64,000 nucleotides of DNA from Absidia repens (lineage: Eukaryota > Mucoromycota > Mucoromycetes > Mucorales > Cunninghamellaceae): the NCBI GenBank assembly GCA_002105175.1, contig MCGE01000029.1:434001-498000 (forward strand), given 5' to 3'. The position numbers and the translations under genes are program-made. Below are positions 51,062 through 63,375 of the stretch, piece by piece. Positions within the stretch are counted from its first letter, which is position 1, and every line of letters begins with the position of its first letter. The notes under the pieces are model-generated. The model did no database searches, was not told the origin of the DNA, and saw only the letters and a program-made list of their open reading frames with translations.

Positions 51062-52841
51062 TTACAACAGACTCCTAACCCAAAAACTAAGACAACCACC
51101 AATAGCTAACCCAACCACCAAGGAGAAGCTCATGATGCTACCTATATGAGATTTTTCTGTTGCACTCCGTAAATAATGCTGTTGAGGAGCGGCCATCATG
51201 GACAAACTGCAGATCCAACCACTTGTCATTGAGAATACCCATATCAGTAAAAAGTAAGCCAGATCACTCGTGACTAAGACAGGTAAATGACGTTTGCTTG
51301 ATAACACCACATTGCAAACCAAAAACAATGGAATGAAAAATGTTCGGAGACCAGAGAGTAGTGATAAAATGGACGGATTGAATGTGCACAAACTTGGCCA
51401 GAGCGGAAGGACACGACCCATCCAGTCACCTAAATTAAACACCAGGAAATGCAGGGCCACAAATATATCATCATCAAAAAGTCTGGATGTCGTACCGGTT
51501 GCCAACGTGGTTGAGATATCTGAGTTGGATGAAGAGGGAGGATGGCGTATAACAGATTTGATCAACGACGTAATGGATGGGAATATCATCAAAGTGACCA
51601 CAAAGACATAAGCTACAGAAAAGACCAGTCCCGATGATTTTTTAATAAGCTGGCGTAGAGATCGTGGCGGATGGTGTTCATATGTTGTCGAAGACAAGTT
51701 GTTGATTTCATGGTCATCCAATTCTTGGCTGTAAGTCACCGCCTTGTCTTGCTTGATCTGACTGATATAAAAGGGTTGTTGAGATAGGATAACTCGGCCT
51801 ACTAATGCTGCTATCGTAACCAATAATGCCGATAAAAAATAAATAAATGCCGACCGATTGAAAGAACGTTCACCCGCAGTTGATTCATTCGTTCCTGCCA
51901 GAGCACTAAGAATAGATGAGGCAGCCACAGCAACGCCAGCTATACCCTGACCACTAATACCACCAAAAAAAGGGCACCCATTCAGTACCCATTGCATGTA
52001 CTCTATTGTATCATATAACTTTACCTCATCACAGCTTGCACATATTGAGGAGGGAACCGACTTGCTTCAGCAAAGACAGCTACCTGGAAGAAACTAGTAG
52101 TTGCGCCAGTCAGGGCCATTAACGTCAAAGTCATCCAAAAATACTCTGATCCATCAAGGGATGTTTCAACCGTGACAGCCATAATGCCAAAAATGATCGC
52201 GTTGAGAGCCACAGGGTACAAAACGTCTACGTGAATCGTACTCGACTGGAATTAACGGGAGTAAGGCATATATAAAAAAACGATAAATTCAGTCAGTCAT
52301 TATATCACATTTTATACACTGTCAATAGATAGGTGGGATACTTACCGTAGATTGGCGCCATAACAGGTAGATAAAGAAGGTCATATTGGTGACAGTGAAG
52401 TAGGTCGAAAAGTAACTTTGAAAGTTTTCTTGGTATATGGACCCAATAAACCGGTCAGCAAAGTATTCCGAGGCAGTGATGAACACTAAGAGAAGAAGAA
52501 TGGTAGAAGTATTAGTAACTTGTAACTAGAAACTCAAACCAGCAGATATCGTATAATACAAAGAAAAATGGAAGTCCTTACCATTCCATGGAAGAAGCAT
52601 AGCTATACCATATAAAAAAAAGATCTATAGATAAAGATCACTTGAGTAAAAATGTCAATTGGCATATTTCTCTATTATAAGTTACCCAGTAAACTATATG
52701 ATAAGTATCTTTCGGCACATGAGTAATAAACAAATCTAAGTTGTCATCATGTATTAACCTTTCTTCTTCATTGTGAATATGCAAAGAAGGAATAACCAAA
52801 CTAGTTATTTGATGAAGCTTCTTTTTGATAAAATCCAGCAT
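51062..52841 (-). CDS. Equilibrative nucleoside transporter (ENT/SLC29 family)
   Basis: Five exons: 52841..52686, 52624..52582, 52485..52346, 52245..52025 and 51953..51062; 483 aa. Splicing rebuilds the hallmark TM1 sequence YHIVYW|IFFLYGIAMLLPWN|V followed by FITASEYFADRF. TM4-5 has QAVM|SGQGIAGVAVAASSILSA, also split by an intron. A cytosolic loop (about 235-280) separates two helix bundles. The C-terminal half contains VFNLGDWMGRVLPLWP, with the family Asn/Asp/Gly/Arg pattern. About 11 membrane segments are visible. It probably moves nucleosides, across plasma or vacuolar membrane (yeast Fun26 is vacuolar). The start at 52841 (MLDFIKKKLH) is the least certain point; upstream in-frame sequence is homopolymer-rich. 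A link with the uridine phosphorylase at 0.6 kb is functional at most, not positional. Confidence 0.9.
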
Positions 52842-53411
52842 GTGTATGACATAAGGGTAAAAAAAAAAAAAAAAAAAAAAAAGATAAATATGCAATCCAC
52901 TAGACTTTGGATTTTTGACGGAGACTAAAAATCCAAGATGGAAGGTTTTTTTTTTTTTTTTTTTTTTGAATATATCATATATAGAGATGCTGATATAAAA
53001 TATGACTGGTTTAACTTGAGAGCATGATGTATTGTATATACATATGTATTCATTACACAAGACGTCACTCAAAAAAAAAAGATAGATTAAAATCCGGTAA
53101 CCGAGATTTAACAAACATCTTGAGTCAGAGTAGTGTGCCTTGTGCCTTTTCAAGACAATTCGTGAAACGTGAAATAGTCCATTATCACTTATCGCCCATA
53201 AATTATATACTCTTTGAACAAAAATCCATTTTTCCATCATCAGAGACCATTTCCATCCCGAAAAAACGGACCATTTAGATCTGCCAAAAAAGCTTATCGG
53301 TCGCCGTTTGAAAATGAAAATTTTTATAAAAGAGATAACTGGTCGGTCGTCCTAAACATTTTTCCCTTTTCTCTTTTTGTATCGTAAACGTTTACTTTTT
53401 TATTCTGTAGA
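52842..53411. promoter_or_regulatory. Divergent region, ENT transporter / aminotransferase
   Basis: 570 bp with two homopolymers (A-run 52858-52882, T-run 52947-52968). The long minus-strand frame across it is made from these runs and is not coding. Leader of the plus-strand gene is T/CT-rich (53360-53400). Confidence 0.5.
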
Positions 53412-55068
53412 ATGGACTACTCAAAATTTATTAGCGAACATAGCAAAGCAAGAAACCCATCAAGCAGTAAGTGAAATTGATAAAAGGATTTAATTATCAT
53501 CATGCAAAAAAACACCAAAAAAAAAAAAAAACGGTTCCTTAAAATGAAGTTTTTATTAGTTCGAGCATTGATGCCATACATGAATCTCAAAACAGTGGTA
53601 ATAAAAAGAATATAGACCAATAATGCACTTTTCATCTAAGTTTGGAATGATGTTATAGATTTCTTTAGGTGCTGGTCAACCTAATGCGCAAACATTTCCT
53701 TTTGCTGGCATGACTGTCACTTTGAAAAATGGGGATGTATTGGAAATGGACCCTGAATTATTCCAACGTTGTCTCTCCTATGATGCTACAGTAAGTTCCA
53801 TTTTCGGAAAAAGCAAGTACCACCTTTCGACTAGGCTTGTTCATTCATATTTACCTTTATATTTTTTTTTTAGGCTGGGCTCAAGCAGTTGCAAGATTGG
53901 TTAAAGGAACTCCAAATAATCGAACACCATCCCTCTGTTGAATTTGACTTGGCTATTGGTGCAGGATCCCAAGACTTGTTAACCAAGGGCTTGGAAATGT
54001 TTATTAATCCTGGTGATGCCGTTCTTGTTGAAGACCCCGCTTATACCGGTGCTTTGGCATTTTTACAAACTCAAGATTGTGATGTTGTTGGATGTAAGAC
54101 AGATGATGGTGGTATGATCCCTGAAGCTTTCGAATCGTTGTTGGAGAACTGGCCCACCTCGAATCCTTATGGTAAAACCGACCAAGCTCGCCCCAAAGTG
54201 TTGTATTGTCATCCCACTGCTGGAAATCCTACCGGCGTCAGTCTCAGTGAAGAACGCAAACGAAGCATTTACGCCATTTGTCAGAAATATGATATCATGA
54301 TCTTGGAAGATGATGCTTATTACTATTTGCAGGTAAAACATATAAACATTAAAAGCGGAAAAGAAAAATAGATAACTGAACGTTTTCTTTCGGTAGTTTG
54401 ACAACAAACGAATTGCATCATATTTCTCCTTAGATGTGGACGGACGTGTCTTACGCTGTGACAGTATGAGCAAGATTTTGTCTTCTGGATTGCGTATTGG
54501 TTGGGTTTCCGGTCCAAAGGAACTTATTGAACGAATGAACATGCACACGATGGCCACCAATCTCCAACCTGCAGGTATTCCTCAATTAATGGCATATGAA
54601 CTTTTACATAAATGGGGTCATGATGGATTCTTCGAACATGTGGCCCAAGTGTCGAAATTTTATAAAGAAAAGCGGGATTTGTTTGTGGATGGTCTTGATA
54701 AGTATATGGTTGGTAGAGCTGAATGGGTTGTTCCCACTGCTGGGATGGTAAGAAGAAAAAAAAAATAGAGGAAGGGGGAGTCAAACCAAATGAAGAATTA
54801 CACTGATGGTCTTTTTTTTTTTTTTTTGTTCCATGTATAGTTTGTATGGCTGAAACTCCTAAATGGAATTACTGATTCTTTCGATTTGGTGATGAACAGA
54901 GCTTTGAAAAAGCAAGTGGTGGCAATTCCTGGTGATGCCTTTATGCCTATGGGCAACAAAACTCCTTATATTCGAGTGTCGTACAGCAACGTGGATAAGG
55001 ATGCCATGGATGAAGCCTTACGTCGCCTGGCTGATGCCATTGATGAAGAAGTTGCTTCTCGTCAATGA
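53412..55068 (+). CDS. PLP-dependent aminotransferase, AADAT/Aro8 type
   Basis: Six exons: 53412..53466, 53560..53597, 53659..53790, 53874..54332, 54397..54747 and 54841..55068; 420 aa (human AADAT 425), all in phase. The N-terminus MDYSKFISEHSKARNPSS is followed by IRALMPYMNLKTV and ISLGAGQPNAQTFPF (substrate loop). GAGSQDLL binds the PLP phosphate, NPGDAVLVEDPAYTG and HPTAGNPTGVSLSEERK carry the ring-binding residues, and LEDDAYY contributes the Asp. DSMSKILSSGLRIGWVSGP contains the Schiff-base lysine. Fold-type I class-I aminotransferase for 2-aminoadipate, kynurenine or aromatic amino acids; lysine or tryptophan/aromatic metabolism is likely. No clear targeting signal. Exon 2 is just 38 nt, and its inclusion supplies conserved residues. 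Confidence 0.94.
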
Positions 55069-55669
55069 TGCCGGTAGATTCCTTCTCTTGGATTTAACGT
55101 TATCTCTTTAGAATAGATTTGTTTATTTTATTTTATTTTATTTGTACCATATTCTTATTTACCTTTTTTACATACTACAATAAAAAATCAATTCAAAGTT
55201 TTGTCATTGTTTCCGATTTACATTATTGTTTCATCGTGGGAAAAAAAGTCGGGCACCCCGTGGTAAAAAAAAAAAAATGCGATTGATCCCCGCAACCTCA
55301 GGAACAGGTCCACTATTGGAGTGCGTTTTGATAAGAACAAAGTAGTAAACCTTAATTGTTGCGATTTTTATATTCGACTATCCTCACTGTTGCGTTCCGA
55401 TGACATTTCCCTGAGCATTCCCTGGGGGACCTACCTACATTACACAGCATGTCACCGCCCTGAAGGAATGGCCACTCACACTCATTTGAAAAGGACTTGA
55501 TACATTTAGTAGTTATAGAAAAATCCACAATGATATGCGAAGGACTACACATTTTGTAATAAGAAATTATTATGATACCCACTTCTTTTTGAATAAAGAC
55601 TATTTTATTATCTCACTGTCAAAAAATGCTCTGACCAAAAACGCGGAATTTTATTTGAAATTTAAAGGT

Positions 55670-55860
55670 CACGGACATGCTTTCCTTTCTTTTTTTTTTT
55701 TTTTTTCTTTTCTCAATGATGTCTTCCGATGGTCTGATGATCATGGGGTGGGATTTTTTTTAGATGTAGAGGATTTTGAAAAAGGGCATGATAAAGTACA
55801 TGGGGAAACCCTTTCATTCTGGATGTAGCATGTAGGATTTAGAACATTTCATTTTGTTTC
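55670..55860 (+). repeat. Dispersed repeat family, remnant J
   Basis: Contains CATGGGGAAACCCTTTCATT at about 55799-55818, followed by CTGGATGTAGC, preceded by a poly(T)/CT tract (55688-55715). Other core words are strongly diverged and the tail is missing. Confidence 0.6.
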
Positions 55861-56637
55861 GTGGAGAATAGAAAATTGTGTTTGTTTCCTGGATTTACTT
55901 GGGGATAAAGTGAATAGTTGGCAACATATTTTTGGTGTGGAATAATGATATGATTGTACGCTCAAGTTGTCATTCAGTGAATATGTTGGGTGGTTTGCTT
56001 TTGCTAGGTGATACTTTATATATCTATACTTTTAACATCTTGCTGGTTTGACTCAATATGACATGTATGGTATCTCATAGAATTAGCATATACACAGCAG
56101 GAGTGATAGTTTTATTATGTTGAATAGCTGCTTTATTGAAATAAAATGTTATTGTTTTACAGTACCACTTTAAGTTTTATGCGGGGTATACGAACCTTGT
56201 CACTTTTTTTTTGTTTTGTTACTCTTACAAAAAGGAGTCGGAGCCGTTAAAAAAATCATTGGCTCTGGTTCCTAAAAAGAAAATCGCTGCTATGACTGAT
56301 TAGAAAAAGAGCGTACTGAAATAAGAATTGGAGAATTTGAGAGAATTGGACGCTGAAAAGTATTGATGAAAACTGGAAGGTGTCAATTATGATAGATGCG
56401 GGAAAGTGTCGACTATGGGTGATGCTGAACGATGTTGGCTGTGATGGAAATTGGAATCAACATGATTTATAAGTTCTGTATATTTTTTTTTTAGACTGAG
56501 ATTTCAAGTCAAACGGCCAAGATGGTTTCAATAAAACAAAGTGATAGGAGCATCAAAAATAAGCGGCGATGAGCGAATAAAAATAGGATGATTGATGCGA
56601 ACTGGAGGGTATGTATTAGATAGCTAGCGTAACATTC

Positions 56638-56892
56638 CTACTTTCTCACCTCCTCAGGCAAAGTCGACCACTTTCGAATACCTATGAAGGTGTAAAAGAG
56701 AAAAATAACGTCAACGATGTAAATATGTTCTTTTTCACCTTTACTATCTATGATACGAGTAAGCGCATTATTGTCAGTTACTGTACAAAAAAACTGAACG
56801 TCTTCCGTCAGACACAAGTTCTTTACGTTATTGTTTAAATTTGCCATATCGAGTGTACCGTCCGAAACATAAAATAAATGATGCCATGCCAT
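56638..56892 (-). CDS. Weak candidate small protein, two or more exons
   Basis: Minus strand 56892..56739 plus 56681..56638 splices in phase (donor GTGAAA, acceptor TTCATAG) to 65 aa beginning MAWHHLFYVSDGTLDMANLN, through VTDNNALTRIIDSK|GIRKW. A further donor (GAGGAG|GTGAGA) with acceptor CTCCAG near 56600 could extend it. The amino-acid mix looks protein-like, but there is no domain, the donors are non-consensus (GTGA) and flanks are AT-rich. It may be a gene relic. Confidence 0.3.
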   Translation of the reverse strand: MAWHHLFYVSDGTLDMANLNNNVKNLCLTEDVQFFCTVTDNNALTRIIDSKGEKEHIYIVDVIFLFYTFIGIRKWSTLPEEVRK

Positions 56893-57288
56893 AGATATAT
56901 GTACTGTATGTATTACATCTATTGATTGATATAAATACTATCATTTAGTAATCAAATAGCAGACCTAATTATAAGAAAAATAGAGAAAATATAGGTTCCA
57001 AGTATGATAGTATGACATCGTTTTACATAATATTTAAAAATAATGTGAGGACTGATCGAGTAAGACAAATAAAGTAATGATAAAAGTTGACTATTTTATT
57101 TTAGACATTGCGTTTGATATAATAATGGGTGAATGTACACTGAAAATGACCATAAAAATGATTTAAAATGAGAGGTAAGCCATGGGATAAAATGCGATGC
57201 ACTAAACTAATATATTCCTAATCTACAAGGGCAGATCACTTCTAACACCATAATATATGGGAGGGGATGGACTATACTAACACTAAGA

Positions 57289-58370
57289 CTACTCATCTAT
57301 TGAAGATCGTTTTCCCAATACAGTCGACTTCGTTTCCGGATCCAAGCAAACCAGCTGATGTTCTTCATCGTCCTTCACTGTACCATCCAAACCAAGTAAA
57401 TGAGAGAGTGAGATTTCGCCAAAGCCAAAATGATGTTGATGTCCATTCGGTAGGCGTGTCCACTGGAATGTTTTGCGAGAAATCGTGTTTGCTTGTGATG
57501 GCCTATACATTAATGGTAAGATATACTTTTTTGGGTTCTTCCATGCTGGGGGACAATTGCTGCTGCTGCTGCGTGTGTGGTGAGAATTGGGTCCAAGGTC
57601 AGGATAAACGTCCACCAAGGCTACCATGCCGATTTGAGGATCAGGTTTTGAGATTGATCGTATCACGAATTTCAGTTTCATACCAAGTCCGCCGTAAGAT
57701 TCCAATCGACGGTGATCCAGTATATTCGGGAAGAGAACGATTTGATGACCAAACCATAAAGGGACTTCTGCGTTTGCGCGCCATCCTGTCAATTGTTGAT
57801 TCTTCACCTTCAGTTGGCTAGTGTAAAAAGGTTGGAATACTGCGCGAAGCTTTTTTATTGATGACTGATCCAATCGTACTATTGTTGAAGATGGTATATG
57901 TCCGAGTGAAAGATGTTTCGCCACTTTAGTCAAATGATGGGGTGGGTGGTGGTGTAAGATATCGTCATGGTCGTTTTCCTCATCCTCCAATACATGTTGA
58001 GCTTCCCAAGTGATCCTATTGATGTTCCGATTCCAACGCTGTTCTTCGCGGTAAAGTAGTTCATTGGCGTTGTGAGATTCCAATACATGAGCGACTACCT
58101 GACGTTCCCATTTCGGTCGATAATAGGGTCGGACTGGTGTGACATGCTTTGCCAATCCATGAGTGATCAATCTTTGTGAAGTCAATGTGTCCAAAAAATG
58201 CTGAAATTTCTTGACATGAGGCGCTCGATCGTCCCACATTTTAATTGCATTGATGCTTGGTACGTTGTGTAATATGTTGAGAATAAAACATGTTTTGAAG
58301 TCCAAGGTATTAATAAACAACGAGCTTGCACCATAAGACATATCGTTATTGTTGTTGTTGTTGTTGCTGG

Positions 58371-58408
<38 letters not shown>

Positions 58409-59177
58409 ACATGATCTTCGTGAGTCTCCTTTGTCGGATCAGGTCTCAATCCCAATAAGTCAAAATGTAATTGTTTGGATGCCAGCATACGAGAGATTAG
58501 TGGATAGAATGGTATAGTGCGCCTTCCTGTCAAGAGAACGGTCATAACAGTTGGATCTGCCAATGATTGTCGTGCTTCACTAACTATATCTTCATTCCAG
58601 TAGTCCTTCCATTGTGTTTTCTCCAATACATCCGTAGGTCCAAGATCCAACGACCGATAATCTTTCCACCATCCTATATGGTTTTATAATATTAAAAGAG
58701 TTTGTCAAACAGATCCAAAAAGTCAACGTCTTTTGTTTTTGTTTTTTTTACCTGGACCAAATACATCTTCCCCAACTAGTTGCTGGATCAATGAAGGGTG
58801 CCATATAGTAGGACTAAGTGATGGTGATAAGAATAACGTTGAGTCAAAGTCGAATATATCAAGTCGAGTTGGCTTTGAAGCACCTTTGTCGTTGAGGAAG
58901 AATGGTGACGCTTCGTATTGATCTTGCAAGACTTGCTATATACGCATAAAAAATATGTCTTTAGTATATATTATAATAATAAGCTAAGTACACATCAAGT
59001 GTGGAATATACTTACTTTTTCCACCGATCCAATCTCTGAATAGTTTGTACGCATGATGCACTTGATGAGAAATAAGTGGAGGAAGTACGAAAGAAAAGGC
59101 AAAAATCGAGCGGTCATTGAAAACTTTTTTAACGAGGCGGAGAAGAATTGACTGGCCATCCCAAGTAAAATGATCAT
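57289..59177 (-). CDS. HAD-superfamily 'Swiss Army Knife' RNA repair-like protein
   Basis: Three exons: 59177..59016, 58935..58752 and 58673..57289; 576 aa, in phase. DIFDFDSTLFLSPSLSPTIW gives HAD motif I (DxDxT), and VMTVLLTGRRTIPFYPLISR supplies the motif II Thr plus its surroundings. The pattern WWKDY...EARQSLADPTV...TGRR is that of HAD domains named 'Swiss Army Knife RNA repair-like', found in fungi. FQHFLDTLTSQR and FKTCFILNIL follow. An Asn/Ser hexanucleotide repeat (CAACAGCAACAG-type, about 58345-58410) sits inside. The C-terminal half (FQPFYTSQLKVKNQQLTGWR; WFGHQIVLFPNIL) is unassigned. The N-terminal 50 residues are Arg/Ser-rich with a hydrophobic stretch (FLPFLSYFLHLFLI); start could be 59177 or 59159. 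Enzymatic activity is unproven. Confidence 0.82.
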
Positions 59178-60370
59178 ATTTTTATTATTATGAAAAGACC
59201 ATCTAGGGTATAAGAGTTTCTATCGATTGATAAAACCCATAAATATCATTCATTTTCTTATTCCTGTCACCAGTCGAAATAGTTAAAATACTCTTTGTAT
59301 CTTTCATGAAATACTGACTTCATGCAAAGTGATGATCATGTGCAAGTTCTGCAATTCATCATATTGACAGGAAATTTGGATTTACGTGGAAGGCATGGGT
59401 GAGGGCGATCTCTTTTCTTGAAACCCGTTTCATTTCTCGTAGATGCAACAGATCGAAGGAATTTGAAAAAAATGATATCATAATTGAGATACTTTGGTTA
59501 ACAAGAAGTTACCGAAGTACGTAGATGATATAGCAGACATGGTTTCTATTGAGTAAAATGATGGAAATAAAGCGATAGGAAACGGATGTTGGAATAATAA
59601 ATTTCTATTGCTGAGGCATTACTGAGTGAGACAGAGATGAGGGAATACAATATTGGGCTGTGATTAGATGATTGAATGATTATTGAGTATGGTGACAGAC
59701 CAAAGTGAAAATGATGTGACATTTGTACTCGATCCAAGTCTGACAGTTGGTATATTTTATTGATCGATATCGAATAAAAACATAGAGGATGACAAATATG
59801 ACATTATCTTCTTCCAGTTTGAAGAAGTTTTATGTATATTTTCTATGCTATAAAAGTCAGTTTACCGTCGCATGATGAATTGGAGCGTCGGCATTGATTT
59901 AGACTTTTTGTTTACTTTTATTCTTTGCTATAGTATTCTTGATAATTGCGATTATACCTCATCGATGAAAAAAAACAAAACGTATGACAGACAGTGTAGA
60001 AGTCAAAAAAACAAGACGTATTATATTCAGACTGAGATATAGTATAATCTTGACAACTAAATAGCGATAGTCCTATGACATCTATCTAAATGTAGTGCGT
60101 TTAGAGTTCTGTACGTAGATTAGTGTTGAGTGTAAGGTGGGGGAAGTGAAAATATATTTTTGTATAATGAACATAACGTAAGATAAACTAGTCCAATCAA
60201 AGATGGGATGCTATTCTACAGTACTATAATAAGACGTTAGACCAAACCAGGCCGAATGAACCCACCTTGCGTTCCAAAGGATCAAGGGGTGAGAAAAATC
60301 ATGTTGTCAATGTTAAATGGTGATGGCTGGTTATCAAAAAAAAAAAAAAAAAAAAAAAGACCACAATTAT

Positions 60371-60925
60371 ATTTCAAATACCGCACACATGAATATTCAT
60401 TTTCGCTCTCTTACTTTTAAATTTCTCTTTTTCCTTCTTTATTTTTCTTCACCATTCAACTTCTATGTGGTTATGTTGAACTTAGAATAGTATCAGGACT
60501 AGTTTAGAAGGGTTTTCATCTCAGGGATTACAAGATGCATGGGGAAACCCTTTCATTTTGGATCTAGGATCTTTGGGCCCTTGATTAGCTTAGTTTGTGT
60601 CATTTTCTCAATAAAACGTATCTTTGATTCAAACAAACAACAGTAACAATAACAACAACAACAACAATGTCTTTGTTTCATTAAAAATGAATTTGGTTTG
60701 ATAAAACATGTCTTTGCTTTAATGAAGAGCGCTTCATTAGAAGTTTACAGATCCCATTTTGAGATCCCTTTTTTATACACCATTCCTTCCTCTGACTTTT
60801 TTTTTCTAACACCATTCTTCTAGACTAGTACCTCTACCAACTACTATTGACTTTTATTTATATTTTCTTTCTTTTGCATAATATTGACTGTCATGATACA
60901 ATAAAAAAGCTTTTATTTCTATTTC
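60371..60925 (+). repeat. Dispersed repeat family, copy K
   Basis: Head ATTTCAAATACCGCACACAT (CACATG in place of CACGTG), CT tract, TAGTATCAGGACTAGTTTAG, GGGGAAACCCTTTCATTTTG at about 60541-60560, TCAATAAAACGTATCTTTG at about 60607, an (AAC)n patch, and a terminal CAATAAAAAAGCTTTTATTT near 60900 that matches L and M. Confidence 0.85.
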
Positions 60926-61036
60926 TATTTTCCAACATACTGTACCATGGATAACAAAACCAATCTAATGTATCAAGCTAATCTATAGTCTATTCTACTG
61001 ACGCACTGTGAGCATTAAAAAGGAGGGGTATCCAAG

Positions 61037-61700
61037 TGTGTGAATTCAACCGCCGCCGCCAGCCTGCATTGTTTGTCGAAAAAAAAGGGGGAGGGCACCG
61101 AGAAAAAAAAAATCAACAGGAATGAGCCAACATCTGTTCACTGTTTTGGGCTCGTTGTGGACCTGGTGGACTTGGCTTTCTGTTAGAACTAGTTTAGAGG
61201 GGTTTTAGAAAAGGGATTGCAAGAAGCATGGGGAAACCCTTTCATTTTGCTTCTAGGATCTTGGGGAGATGTCTTGATTAGCTTAGTATGTCTGTTTTCT
61301 TCAATAAAGCATGTCTGCTTCAATAAAACTAGGACTTTGCATCAATAAAAATTGTCTTTGATTGAGAAACAACATGTCTTGGTCTGAGAAAATTTGTAAT
61401 TGCTTCAATGATGTGGGCGTTTAGACTTCATTAGAAGTTTGGAGATCCCTTTTTTTATTGTACATCGTTCCTTCTTCTACACCATTCATGTAGATTAGCA
61501 CCTCTCTCAGCTACCATTAGCGGCCTCTATTTACATACTTTCCTTTTAGTATAGTATTGACTACGTATCATTATTCAATAAAAGCTTTTTTATTTTGCAA
61601 TGAACAATGGAATGGCAAAGCTATTCTACTGTGACAGGCTATTGTGCATACTATTCTATTGCGGTAAACTATTCTACATACTATTCTATTGCGGTACACT
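61037..61700 (+). repeat. Dispersed repeat family, copy L (L/M subfamily)
   Basis: Variant head GTGTGTGAATTCAACCGCCG, then GGAATGAGCCAACATCTGTT, GTTAGAACTAGTTTAGAGGG, GGGGAAACCCTTTCATTTTG at about 61229, three CAATAAA units (61301, 61319, 61340), and CAATAAAAGCTTTTTTATTT at about 61576. Ends in a 30-bp tandem repeat (CATACTATTCTATTGCGGTA at 61647 and 61677). Confidence 0.88.
61620..61700 (+). repeat. 30-bp tandem repeat
   Basis: Two near-perfect units beginning CATACTATTCTATTGCGGTA (61647, 61677), plus a partial unit before them. Located at the 3' end of repeat copy L. Confidence 0.75.
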
Positions 61701-63094
61701 GTCTGTGTTTGATGGGGGTTTTTTTATTATTCTTTTTTTATTGGTTTGGAAAGCCTATAGCAGGGATTACTGTTGTAGTTTAGGTTTTTTTAAAATAAAA
61801 TAAAAGTAAAATAAAAAATAAAAAATAAGATGAGAATGTTGATAACCTTTATTTGATATAAATCAAGCATCTTTTTATAATGATGTGATTATGGTATGAA
61901 ACAGTATAACTACTACTACGGTTTGATATAATAAATGGGTTTCTTTTTCAAAGACATGAAAAAGTGAAATCAGATCATGACACCCATATATGATCTGAGC
62001 CCTTGCATTGTAGCGCTGTATTTGAATTTATTTTTATTTCACTTACAGTATGCATGATTTACATCAATGTCACACTTTATTTTATTTCATTGCTACATTC
62101 ATATGCAAAATACAACAATTACTACTTTTGGAAGGCTCTCCTGGCGCTTTTTTAGCGGATTTTTTTTTTTTTTTTAGCGGTATGGAGGGGTTGTTCTGTG
62201 TGTGTATGGGGATATTGAAAAAAAAATGGTATGAGTAGAAGGAGGATATGACTAGAAAGCGGATCCTAGCAAACTTGGATGTCCAAGTATGTGTGTGGTT
62301 GAATGGTGGGCAATAATGTCGAGGCGGTTATTATGGCTGTAGGCTTTAGCTGTGAGCTTATAGGCGTAAACTTTAGAGCATTCTATAATGAATTGTATGA
62401 GAGTGTCAGAGGTAAACACTACAGAAGGGAAAAGTGTACTTGCACCTATAGTGATAGGTGTGCACGTCAGGGGATATGGGTAGAAAAGGAAGGTGATTAG
62501 AACAATGTAGATTAGCATGACTATTATTGAATGGGTCTTACAATAATAAAGAACAGAAGGGAAGTATGTATATATAGTAAGAGGAAGGACTAGGCGTAAC
62601 TAGAGATATGGAATACTAAAATATACAATTAGACAAATGTAATATGAAGTAGGCATACAGTAATGCCGAAGGACGCAGCGGAGGTCAAATTACATTTTGG
62701 GAGTGAGACAATTAGGTTCAACAATGGAAGACGAGACAACCAAAAATAATGTCTGATGAGGACAAGGAATTATATAGCGTGATATATAAAAAGGAACACT
62801 GGAAAGATAAGTGGATCTTTGATAGTAGTGCTTGAGCTGTTTATGAAAATAAAACAGTGATATTTGAACTTTGATAATTGAATGTCTTTTATTTGATTTG
62901 ATTTGATTCATCTTTTTATATTAAATCGGTGGAATGTTCCGATTGGGGAAAGTGGTAGTAAAAAGATGAATAAGAAGTGAAATGCTAATAGTGATAAGGG
63001 TTGGAGCAGTAGAGGATGTTAGGGGATATATAATGGTGTGATGGAAAGAATGTGGTTGGAAGTAAAATAAAATAGTTAGCTATTATATATAAAA

Positions 63095-63220
63095 AATGGG
63101 ACAGTAAACTATGATCATTATAAATAAAAGTTAAGTGGTAAAATAATTAAGTAGTAAACTATGATCATTATATATAAAAATTAAATAGTAAAATATGAGT
63201 AACAAAATATGATCATTACA
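63095..63220 (+). repeat. AT-rich tandem repeat, about 50 bp period
   Basis: AAACTATGATCATTAT occurs at about 63106 and 63156, and AAAATATGATCATTAC at about 63205, with intervening TAAAAATTAAATAGTAAAAT-like sequence. Three degenerate units. Confidence 0.7.
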
Positions 63221-63375
63221 GAGAGATGGATGGTTTGTTTGGTGGCAAAAAATGATTGTATAATATTTCTAAAGATGCATGGAAAATTTGAAGTTGAACG
63301 GTTACGTAGTTCGTTTTATATAAAGCGAAGACGAAAATATTGCACGTTCACTCGATTTTGCAGACTGTAAAGCCA

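Larger units (their letters stand above)
55069..57288. other. Intergenic region with repeat remnant J and a weak small gene
   Basis: Mostly without recognisable genes. AATAAAAAATC near 55180 ends the aminotransferase transcript. Repeat remnant J is at about 55670-55860. A candidate small minus-strand gene is at 56638-56892 (separate entry). CAATAAAAC near 56531 and TAATAAAG-type signals abound. The 3' flank of the HAD gene takes the last 200 bp. Confidence 0.5.

Noticed and set aside
52842..53240. Long minus-strand extension upstream of the ENT transporter
   Set aside because: Passes through an A-run and a T-run that give poly-Phe and poly-Lys; the ATG at 52841 begins plausible sequence.
60371..60925. 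Core hairpin AAGGGTTT/AAACCCTT as a conserved RNA structure
   Set aside because: The stem pairs in several copies but is broken in others (AAGCGTTT in B and E) without compensating changes, so structure is not supported.
62252..62518. Open frames between repeat copies L and M as gag/pol or transposase remnants
   Set aside because: No reverse transcriptase, integrase or DDE motif in any frame.
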